Made by a program: the position numbers and the translations under genes. The notes below the pieces were generated by a model, which ran no database searches, had not been told where the DNA came from, and was given only the letters and a program-made list of their open reading frames with translations. Of a DNA stretch of 64,000 nucleotides, positions 16,077 through 23,882 are shown in pieces (the first letter of the stretch is position 1; each line of letters starts with the position of its first letter). The stretch covers positions 248,001-312,000 of the forward strand of contig NZ_SMZP01000004.1 of assembly GCF_013181195.1 (NCBI RefSeq), given 5' to 3'. This stretch comes from Caulobacter sp. RHG1. GTDB taxonomy: Bacteria > Pseudomonadota > Alphaproteobacteria > Caulobacterales > Caulobacteraceae.

Positions 16077-17333
16077 ATGAGGTCCGAGGACGAGGCGCGG
16101 CCCAGGGAGCCTGTGCGTGCGAGCTTCGTCGCCGCCTACACCCTCGCGCAGATCGGCGCCTTCGTTTCCTTCCAACCCCTGATCCAGGTCCTGCTGCCGC
16201 TGAAGGCCGAGGCCATCGATCCCGTCGGCAAGGCGCTGGTGCTGAGCCAGGTGGCCTTCTTCGGCGCGGTGGTCGCCAGCATCGCCAACCTGCTGGCCGG
16301 GGCGATCAGCGACCGCACCACCTCGCGATTCGGTCGCCGCCGGCCCTGGATGGTTGTGGGCGCGCTGGGGGCGGCCCTGGCCTATCTGGCGATCATGCAG
16401 GCCAGGACGCCGCTGGCCCTGATCGGCGGGATGATCCTGTTCCAGCTGACCTTCAACCTGTGCTTCTCGGCCCTGGTGGCGGTGATGCCCGACCGGGTGC
16501 CCGACACCCAGAAGGGCATGGTCGCGGCGTTCCTCAGCCTGGGCAATCCGATCGGCACGGCCGTCGGTGCGATCATGGTCGGGGGGCTGCTGGTCTCCGA
16601 GGGCCATCGCTATGCGGCGATCTCGGTCGCGCTGCTGCTGGGCCTGGCCCCGTTCGTGCTGAGCCTGAAGGACCCGCCCCTGCCCAAGGCCGAGGTTCCG
16701 CCGTTCAAGCTGGGTGAGTTCCTGGCCGGCCTGTGGGTCAGCCCGCGCAAGCATCCCGACTTCGCCCTGGCCTGGATGGGACGGTTCCTGGTGCTGATCG
16801 CGCTGAGCCTAATCCAGTGCTACATGTTCTACTTCCTCAAGGACGTGATGGACTATGCCAGCCTGTTCCCTGGCCATCGCGCCGAGGAGGGTCTGGCGAT
16901 CCTGACGGCGGTCTCGACCGTGGCCAGCATTCCCTTCGCCATGCTGGGCGGCCTGCTGTCGGACCGGCTGCGGCGGCGCAAGCTGTTCGCATTGGGCGCG
17001 GCCCTGACCCTGGCCATCGCCATGCTGGTCTTTTCGATGTCGCCGACCTGGCCGGTGCTGGTGGCGGCCTATGTCGTGTTCGGCTGCGGCATGGGCTGCT
17101 TCTGCGCCGTCGACATGGCGCTGGTCGCCCAGGTGCTGCCGTCGCAGCGCACTGCCGGCAAGGATCTGGGCGTGATCAATCTGGCCAACACCTTGCCGCA
17201 AGCCCTGGCCCCGGTGCTGGCGGTGTGGAGCCTGGGGCCGACCCACGAGAACTTCGGCGCCTTTTTCCTGATGGCCGCGGGGCTGGCCCTGACTGGCGGT
17301 CTGGTGATCCTGCCGATACGAGGGGTGCGTTAA
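16077..17333 (+). CDS. MFS transporter, sugar (GPH-like) type
   Basis: 418 residues from the ATG at 16077, which follows GGGGAGAGGTGAAG; a GTG 6 bases earlier is an alternative. Twelve hydrophobic segments are evident. The loop after helix 2 carries AGAISDRTTSRFGRRRPWM, the major-facilitator signature loop, and LLSDRLRRRKLFA repeats it in the second half, as in sugar:cation symporters. Likely substrate: a mono- or oligosaccharide under control of the divergent LacI regulator. An unrelated RNA methyltransferase gene follows after 17 bases on the same strand. Confidence 0.85.
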   Translation: MRSEDEARPREPVRASFVAAYTLAQIGAFVSFQPLIQVLLPLKAEAIDPVGKALVLSQVAFFGAVVASIANLLAGAISDRTTSRFGRRRPWMVVGALGAALAYLAIMQARTPLALIGGMILFQLTFNLCFSALVAVMPDRVPDTQKGMVAAFLSLGNPIGTAVGAIMVGGLLVSEGHRYAAISVALLLGLAPFVLSLKDPPLPKAEVPPFKLGEFLAGLWVSPRKHPDFALAWMGRFLVLIALSLIQCYMFYFLKDVMDYASLFPGHRAEEGLAILTAVSTVASIPFAMLGGLLSDRLRRRKLFALGAALTLAIAMLVFSMSPTWPVLVAAYVVFGCGMGCFCAVDMALVAQVLPSQRTAGKDLGVINLANTLPQALAPVLAVWSLGPTHENFGAFFLMAAGLALTGGLVILPIRGVR

Positions 17334-17350
17334 AGCACTCGAGGCCGCTC

Positions 17351-18157
17351 TTGCCGCAGTTCCGCGTCGTCTCCGATCCCGACGATCCCGCCGTCGCCCC
17401 GTTCCGGGCGATCAAGGAGCGCGACCTTGTGGGCCGCGAGGGCCTGTTTATCGCCGAGGGCGAGACCGTGCTGCGGGCCTTCGTCCGCGATGCGCCGGAT
17501 CGCGTGGTGTCGCTGCTGATCGATCCCAAGCGCCGGGACAAGCTGGACGACGTCTTCGCGGGTTTGTCGGACGAGACGCCCGTCCATTTCGCCGACCAGG
17601 CCGTGCTGGACGCCATCGCCGGCTTCCACCTGCATCGCGGCGTGCTGGCGGTAGGCAAGAAGCCTGAGCCGATCGCAGCGCGCGACCTGCTGGCCGGTCT
17701 GCCGGCGCGGGCTGTGGTGCTGGTGCTGTGCGGCATCGCCAACCACGACAACATCGGCGGCATCTATCGCAACGCGGCCGCCTTCGGGGCCGATGCGGTG
17801 GTGCTGGACGCCGACTGCTGCGATCCGCTGTACCGCAAGGCCATCCGGGTCTCGGTCGGTGCGGTGCTGTCTGTCCCGACAGCCCAACTGGCGCGGGGCG
17901 AGAACATCGCTGACCTCTTGGCGGCGACTGGTTTCGAGGGCCTGGCCCTCAGCCCCTCCGCAGACGAGATCGTGGCCCAGCTGAAGCCGCCGCACCGCAC
18001 CGCCGTGCTGCTGGGCGCGGAAGGGCCGGGGCTGACGCCGGAGGTGATGGCGCGGGCGCGGACTGTGGGCATCCCGATGGCCAACGGCTTCGACTCGCTA
18101 AACGTCGCCACGACCAGCGGGATCGTCCTGCATCACCTGCGCTTCGCTCAAGCTTGA
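17351..18157 (+). CDS. TrmH/SpoU-family RNA 2'-O-methyltransferase
   Basis: 268 residues from a TTG at 17351 preceded by GAGG; no in-frame ATG or GTG exists near the expected N-terminus (PQFRVVSDPDDPAVAPFRAI), and longer readings run through the MFS gene in another frame. The N-terminal ~100 residues resemble the RNA 2'-O-ribose methyltransferase substrate-binding domain (FIAEGETVLRAF, HRGVLAVGKK). The C-terminal SPOUT knot has the three motifs: ANHDNIGGIYRNAAAFG, LLGAEGPGLTPE and IPMANGFDSLNVATTSGI. It uses S-adenosylmethionine to methylate tRNA or rRNA; the exact target is unknown. Confidence 0.88.
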   Translation: MPQFRVVSDPDDPAVAPFRAIKERDLVGREGLFIAEGETVLRAFVRDAPDRVVSLLIDPKRRDKLDDVFAGLSDETPVHFADQAVLDAIAGFHLHRGVLAVGKKPEPIAARDLLAGLPARAVVLVLCGIANHDNIGGIYRNAAAFGADAVVLDADCCDPLYRKAIRVSVGAVLSVPTAQLARGENIADLLAATGFEGLALSPSADEIVAQLKPPHRTAVLLGAEGPGLTPEVMARARTVGIPMANGFDSLNVATTSGIVLHHLRFAQA

Positions 18158-18173
18158 CGGAAACCGGTTTCCG
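18158..18173. promoter_or_regulatory. Perfect LacI-type operator palindrome
   Basis: CGGAAACCGGTTTCCG, a perfect 16-base palindrome with the central CG step typical of LacI-family operators. It starts at the base after the methyltransferase stop codon and lies 45 bases before the esterase start, a position suited to repression of the esterase promoter. Whether the regulator at 14857-15912 or another LacI member binds it is not known. Confidence 0.6.
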
Positions 18174-18217
18174 CTTAGGGTCCCGGCCAACGAAAACCCG
18201 CCAGAAGGCTTGATCCC

Positions 18218-19204
18218 ATGCTGAACCGTCGCGGTGCCCCGACTGCTTTCGTCGCTGGCGTCCTGGGATCGATCGCAGCCCGGCGAGCCGAGGCCGCCCC
18301 TGTGGATAACTCTAAGATCACACCCCCCGATCCCACCGAGGTCATCACCCTGTGGCCGAACGGCGCGCCGGGCGGGGAGGGCGTCACGGTGGTCGAAGAG
18401 ATCATCGAGCGCGGCGACGCCAAGGGCCTGCGCGACCGGGCCATGGCCCACACCCGCAAGCCGATCCTGGTGGTGTTCCGCCCCAAGAAGCCGAACGGCG
18501 CGGCGGTGATGCTGATCCCCGGCGGCGGCTATCAGCGCGTGGTGCTGGACAAGGAAGGCTATGAGACCGCCCGCTGGCTCAACGAGCGTGGTTACACCTG
18601 CTTCGTGCTGTTCTACCGCATGCCGGCTGACGGCTGGGCGGCGGGCGGCGACGCGCCGCTGCAGGACGCCCAGCGCGGCATCCGGATCGTGCGCTCCAAG
18701 GCCAAGGAGATGGGCTTCTCGCCCGACCGGGTGGCGATCATGGGCTTCTCGGCCGGCGGCCACCTGGCGGCCAATCTGACGGTCCGCTACGACGCCCCGA
18801 CCTATGCGGCCATCGACGCCGCCGACCAAATGCCGACCAAGCCGAACCTGTCGGCCCTGGTCTATCCGGTGATCAGCCTGGACACGGCGATCGCCCACGG
18901 CGGCTCGCGCACCAACCTTCTGACCAAGGACGGCTCGGCCGAGCGCATCCTGGCGCTATCGCCCGAAAAGCAGGTGCGCGAGGGCCTGTCGCCCGTGTTC
19001 CTGCTGCACGCCGCCGACGACCCCACCGTGCCGGTCGAGAACGCCCTGGTGATGTTCTCGGCGCTGAAGGCTAAGAAGATCCCTACTGAGATGCACGTCT
19101 TCGAAGAGGGCGGCCACGGCTTTGGCCTGCGCTTTACGGTCGGCAAGCCCGTCGCGGCCTGGCCCAACCTGTTCGAGACCTTCGCCAAGCGCCACGGGCT
19201 TTAA
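18218..19204 (+). CDS. Secreted alpha/beta-hydrolase, acetyl-esterase type
   Basis: 328 residues. The N-terminus looks like a signal peptide ending near AEA-AP (about residue 27). The fold is an alpha/beta hydrolase with oxyanion segment MLIPGGGYQ, nucleophile S178 in GFSAGG, acid in AADDPTVP (about D267/D268) and H300 in GGHGFG. This matches the carbohydrate acetyl-esterase/lipase group, which removes acetyl groups from xylan-derived or similar sugars. The LacI-type operator just upstream supports a role in carbohydrate use. Confidence 0.85.
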   Translation: MLNRRGAPTAFVAGVLGSIAARRAEAAPVDNSKITPPDPTEVITLWPNGAPGGEGVTVVEEIIERGDAKGLRDRAMAHTRKPILVVFRPKKPNGAAVMLIPGGGYQRVVLDKEGYETARWLNERGYTCFVLFYRMPADGWAAGGDAPLQDAQRGIRIVRSKAKEMGFSPDRVAIMGFSAGGHLAANLTVRYDAPTYAAIDAADQMPTKPNLSALVYPVISLDTAIAHGGSRTNLLTKDGSAERILALSPEKQVREGLSPVFLLHAADDPTVPVENALVMFSALKAKKIPTEMHVFEEGGHGFGLRFTVGKPVAAWPNLFETFAKRHGL

Positions 19205-19255
19205 GCTTGGCGCGTGGCGAGCGCCAAAACCGCTCACACTTTTGGCTGCCACGCT

Positions 19256-19981
19256 TCAGGCGCCGCAACCTTCCTTCTCGCGCAGGTTCCAGGCGGCGAT
19301 CTCGGCGTCGCGGAACTTGATCCACTCGCCGCGCAGCACCGCGGGCCGCTTGCCGTGGCGCTCTTCCAGGAACTGGGCGCCGACCACGCGGTCGGTGCGG
19401 AAGGTGCGGAACGCCTGCCGCAGCTCGCACCAGGCGATGATCATGCGGATGGTCTCGCGATAGCCCACGGTCACCGGCCAGATCACCCGGGCGCTGACCG
19501 CCCCGGCTCCGTCGCTGTAGTCCAGGCGGATCTTGCGGCCGGCATGGATCCAGGCGCGGACCTGGGCGACGTCGATGCGGTCGGTCTCCGGCTTCCAGGC
19601 GGGGGAGGCGGCGGCGGCCGGCTCCAGCACATAGGGCCGTAGACGATCGGGCACCGCGGCGGCGATCTTGCTGATCAGGTCGTTGGCGGCCTTGGCCAGG
19701 ACAGGGTCGCCACGGCCGGCCACCCACTGCGCGCCCAGCACCGCCGCCTCGATCTCGTCGGGGGTCAGCATCAGCGGCGGCATGTCGAAGCCGGCCTCCA
19801 GCACATAGCCGACGCCGGCCTCGCCGCGGATCGGCGCGCGCTGGCCGACCAGGGCGGCGATGTCGCGATAGACGCTGCGCTTGGAGGTCTCCAGCTCGGC
19901 GGCGATGGCGTCGGCCGTCACCGGCGCGCGGCTACGGCGCAGGATCTGGATGATCTGGAAAAGGCGTTCGGCGCGTCTCAT
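19256..19981 (-). CDS. WYL-domain transcriptional regulator (YafY-like)
   Basis: 241 residues: an N-terminal DeoR-type winged helix-turn-helix (LFQIIQILRRSRAPVTADAIA, then KRSVYRDIAAL) and a WYL domain (about 135-225) with IRLDYSDGAG, RVIWPVTVGYR, IIAWCELRQAFRTFRTDRV. WYL domains bind small ligands or nucleic acids. YafY-type members usually repress the divergent gene, here a glutathione-S-transferase-like gene, through a dyad in the shared promoter. Confidence 0.9.
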   Translation of the reverse strand: MRRAERLFQIIQILRRSRAPVTADAIAAELETSKRSVYRDIAALVGQRAPIRGEAGVGYVLEAGFDMPPLMLTPDEIEAAVLGAQWVAGRGDPVLAKAANDLISKIAAAVPDRLRPYVLEPAAAASPAWKPETDRIDVAQVRAWIHAGRKIRLDYSDGAGAVSARVIWPVTVGYRETIRMIIAWCELRQAFRTFRTDRVVGAQFLEERHGKRPAVLRGEWIKFRDAEIAAWNLREKEGCGA

Positions 19982-20005
19982 GAGTTCGACTATCGGCCAG
20001 GGTTG

Positions 20006-20023
20006 CTGACAGCATGCTGGCAG
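20006..20023. promoter_or_regulatory. Dyad operator between WYL regulator and GST genes
   Basis: CTGACAGCATGCTGGCAG, palindromic except for one position (A versus C partner), centred between the two divergent start codons. The CTGnCAG...CTGnCAG pattern resembles sites associated with YafY-type regulators. A further partial copy (CTGGCGGTAGC) follows at 20028. Confidence 0.55.
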
Positions 20024-20075
20024 TAGCCTGGCGGTAGCAAGTCGTCACCACGACATTCGAGATCGGAGAGGGACG

Positions 20076-20804
20076 ATGATCACGCTGTTCGCCGCCGGAG
20101 CCGGGTTCGGGCTGCCCGAGATCAGCCCCTATGTGACCAAGACCGAGGTCCAGCTGATGATGGCTGGCCTGACCTACAGGAAGACCAAGGGAAGTCGCGA
20201 GACCGCTCCCAAGGGCCAGTTGCCGTGGATCGAGGATTGCGCCCAGGCGGTCGGCGACTCGACCTTCATCCGCGCGCACATCGAGCAGAAGTATGGTGTG
20301 GACCTGGATGTGGGCCTGACCGGCAAGGAGCGCGCCCAGGCCTGGGCGATCGAGCGGATGATCGAGAACCAACTGGGCTGGGTGTCGACCTATTTCCGCT
20401 TCCTGGAGCCGGCCAATTTCGCCAAGGGACCGGCCCGTTGGTTCGATGCTGCGCCGGAGACGATGCGAGACGACATACGCCGCGGTCTGCTGGAGGCGGT
20501 GGCCGGCAATGTCCGCGCCGTCGGCGTGGGCCGGCACCTGCGCGAGGAGGTGGTCTGGCTGGGCAGCCTGTCGCTGCGCTCGCTGGATGAGCTGTTGGAG
20601 GACAAGGCTTATCTGATGCGCGACAGTCATCCGGTCGGCGTGGACGCCGCCGCCTTCGCCGTGTTGGCGGGGATTCTGACGCCGTTCTTCGACTCGCCCC
20701 TGCGTCGCGAAGCCGAGAGCTATCCGCGTCTGGTCGACTATGCCGGAAGGATGATGGCGCGGTTCTACCCGGCCCATCCGTGGGGGCTGCGTCAGGCGGC
20801 TTGA
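20076..20804 (+). CDS. Glutathione S-transferase-like protein
   Basis: 242 residues. The N-terminal thioredoxin-like half (about 1-75) lacks an obvious catalytic cysteine or serine at the usual place (GLPEISPYVTKTEVQLMMAGL) but keeps the cis-proline glutathione-site segment KGQLPWIED and the DST turn. The C-terminal helical half carries FLLxD-like HPVGVDAAAFAVLAGIL. It resembles the Tom37/metaxin/Fax-type group of GST-like proteins more than classical detoxifying GSTs. A good GGAGAGGGACG site precedes the ATG. It is probably controlled by the divergent WYL regulator. Confidence 0.8.
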   Translation: MITLFAAGAGFGLPEISPYVTKTEVQLMMAGLTYRKTKGSRETAPKGQLPWIEDCAQAVGDSTFIRAHIEQKYGVDLDVGLTGKERAQAWAIERMIENQLGWVSTYFRFLEPANFAKGPARWFDAAPETMRDDIRRGLLEAVAGNVRAVGVGRHLREEVVWLGSLSLRSLDELLEDKAYLMRDSHPVGVDAAAFAVLAGILTPFFDSPLRREAESYPRLVDYAGRMMARFYPAHPWGLRQAA

Positions 20805-20870
20805 CGCGGATCAACTGAAAACCATTGCACTGCGCCGCCATCCGGGGTTGTGATGATCGCCAGATCAACC

Positions 20871-20895
20871 TTGTGCGCGCCAATTGGTCGCACAA
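20871..20895. promoter_or_regulatory. 25-base imperfect dyad upstream of orphan gene
   Basis: TTGTGCG-CG-CCAATTGG-T-CGCACAA: perfect 7-base outer arms around a perfect 8-base palindrome. It ends 65 bases before the start codon at 20961, a position that could be an operator or the foot of an mRNA leader hairpin. Confidence 0.4.
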
Positions 20896-20960
20896 TTCAA
20901 GGTCTTGCCGCCCCAGCGCGGCGCATGCTCCTTTGCGGCCCTGGGAATCAGGGGAAATTG

Positions 20961-21287
20961 ATGTCGGACAAGTTGCCGCCCGTAAGCGTCGAGACGGTGC
21001 TGAAGGCGATCTCCTCGGAGATGTCGATCGCCGCCGTGGCCTGCGGGCATCTGGACGTCGCCCTGGGCAAGATTCTCGAGGTCGTTCCGGCCGAGCATCG
21101 GCTGATGGTCATGCACGAGCTGCACACCGTCGACCTGCTGGCCCAGCATGTCACGGCCCTGACCGACTTCACGGGCAACCTGTCGCAGCAGCACGGGCAG
21201 GGCGTGCTCGAGGTCAACGACTCGCTGTCGGCGATCACGCTGGGCGACGTCGCCGCCCGCCTGCGCACGGCGATCTCGGCGGAATAG
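20961..21287 (+). CDS. Hypothetical helical protein
   Basis: 108 residues from the ATG at 20961, which has AGGGGA upstream; the longer reading from 20850 would add 37 residues with no ribosome site and would run through the dyad. I do not recognise the family. The protein is soluble, acidic and predicted mostly helical (VETVLKAISSEMSIAAVACG, HRLMVMHELHTVDLLAQHV, LGDVAARLRTAIS). It has no signal peptide. Neighbours give no functional clue: it stands alone between the GST gene and the convergent flavoprotein gene. Confidence 0.7.
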   Translation: MSDKLPPVSVETVLKAISSEMSIAAVACGHLDVALGKILEVVPAEHRLMVMHELHTVDLLAQHVTALTDFTGNLSQQHGQGVLEVNDSLSAITLGDVAARLRTAISAE

Positions 21288-21352
21288 ACCGCCTGTGGAT
21301 TGACGAACGACGCGCCGCCGGTCCCGAGAGGGGCCGGCGGCGTCCGTTTGCG

Positions 21353-21970
21353 TCAATAGAGGTTGTTCTTGGCGTCCTGCTTCAGGGCGAAGTCGATCAC
21401 CTGGGCGGGGACCAGCAGCTTGAACTGATCGCGGGCGATCTGACCCAGGGTTGGGAATTCGCCCTTGGCCAGGCGCTTGTCAGGGTTCCACAGGTCCGAG
21501 CGCTTCAGGGCCTTGGAGCAATGGAAGTAGACCTCGCGGATTTCGATCAGCACCACGGAGCGTGGGCGTTTGCCCTCGTGGGTGAACCGGACCATCAGGT
21601 CCTCGCGCGTGGTCACCCGCGCCAGGCCGTTCAGACGCAGGGTCTCTTCGACGCCGGGAACCAAGAACAGCATCCCCACCGATGGCTCGCGCATGATGTT
21701 GGACAGGGTGTCCAGGCGGTTGTTGCCCGGTCGGTCGGCGAAGGCGATCTCGTTATCGCTCAGCGCATGGACGAAGCCGGGCTCTCCGCCGCGCGGACTG
21801 ACGTCGCCCAGACCGCTGGGCTGGCTGGAGCCGATGCAACAGAAGGGCGACAGCTCCAGGAACCGGCGGCTGTGCTTGTCAAGGGCAGGCAAGGCTTTCT
21901 CGGCGATCGCCTTGGCGGGGTGGGCGTAGACCTCGCGCAGGCCGCGCTCGCTGGTGATCTCGCCGTCCAT
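21353..21970 (-). CDS. PPOX-type FMN flavoprotein (MSMEG_1061-like)
   Basis: 205 residues from the ATG at 21970, preferred because GAAGGA sits about 7-9 bases before it; an ATG 9 bases earlier overlaps that ribosome site. The split-barrel flavin fold is shown by FLELSPFCCIGSSQ, DVSPRGGEPGFVHAL, IAFADRPGNNRLDTLSNI and the LRLNGLARVTT strand. This matches the pyridoxamine-phosphate-oxidase-like group with members linked to heme or siderophore use. A Fur-like box covers its promoter. The stop is 66 bases from the orphan gene's stop. Confidence 0.85.
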   Translation of the reverse strand: MDGEITSERGLREVYAHPAKAIAEKALPALDKHSRRFLELSPFCCIGSSQPSGLGDVSPRGGEPGFVHALSDNEIAFADRPGNNRLDTLSNIMREPSVGMLFLVPGVEETLRLNGLARVTTREDLMVRFTHEGKRPRSVVLIEIREVYFHCSKALKRSDLWNPDKRLAKGEFPTLGQIARDQFKLLVPAQVIDFALKQDAKNNLY

Positions 21971-21990
21971 GGTCGCCATCCTTCATTTAA

Positions 21991-22005
21991 TGAGAATGAC
22001 TCGCA
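21991..22005 (-). promoter_or_regulatory. Fur-type box
   Basis: Read on the minus strand the site is TGCGAGT-C-ATTCTCA, a 7-1-7 inverted arrangement close to the Fur consensus (TGATAATCATTATCA form). It lies 20 bases before the chosen start codon of the flavoprotein gene and would overlap its promoter or transcription start, as expected for iron-dependent repression. Confidence 0.55.
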
Positions 22006-22342
22006 ATAACATGCGGCGCAATCGGCGTCGACTTTCCCCGAAATGGGGTGTTGTCGGACGGACACGGCAGCTTCGAAAATATGTGGAGAATGATTGGAAT
22101 TGAATCGGAAAAAGCGCGTGGAATCCGACCTCAATCGTGAGCTGTCGTTGAGGAATTGTGGAGATTGAGTGGTTCTGACGCGACGGGCGCGCAGAAAAAG
22201 TGTCACAAAACTTGCGACTGATTGTCTCGCAAGCCGGTTAGCGCCGATCCCGTGGCGGCGAAGGGCAAGGCTTTTCCATTGGTGGGGACCAGGGGTCTTC
22301 GCCGCCGATTTCTTTCTCGGCTGCGCCACTGGAGAACTCCCT
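22006..22342. other. Intergenic region before elpS
   Basis: About 340 bases without a supported gene. It is noticeably more AT-rich than the rest of the window, with A-rich runs at about 22100-22115 and 22190-22210, and must hold the elpS promoter. A possible PhoB half-site TGTCAC followed by a second weak half (TGCGAC, 12 bases on) lies at 22201-22218, and CTGTCGT at 22142-22148. Neither forms a clean 11-base-spaced Pho box. An open frame reading into elpS from 22169 is not used because elpS has its own ribosome site and signal peptide. Confidence 0.5.
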
Positions 22343-23812
<1,470 letters not shown>

Positions 23813-23820
23813 TCCTGAGC

Positions 23821-23845
23821 GGGGGCGGTCTTAGCGGCCGCCCCC
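23821..23845 (+). terminator. Hairpin between elpS and the TonB receptor
   Basis: GGGGGCGG and CCGCCCCC form a perfect 8-base G+C stem with a 9-base loop, 8 bases after the elpS stop. There is no T run, so it may act as an mRNA-stabilising or attenuating hairpin that makes elpS more abundant than the receptor rather than as a full terminator. Confidence 0.5.
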
Positions 23846-23882
23846 GGCTCTTCCCGACGCCCGCCAATCCAAGGTTCCCGAG

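Noticed and set aside
16733..17350. Long N-terminal extension of the RNA methyltransferase frame
   Set aside because: It runs within the MFS transporter gene in another frame and has no methyltransferase features. The methyltransferase begins at the TTG at 17351.
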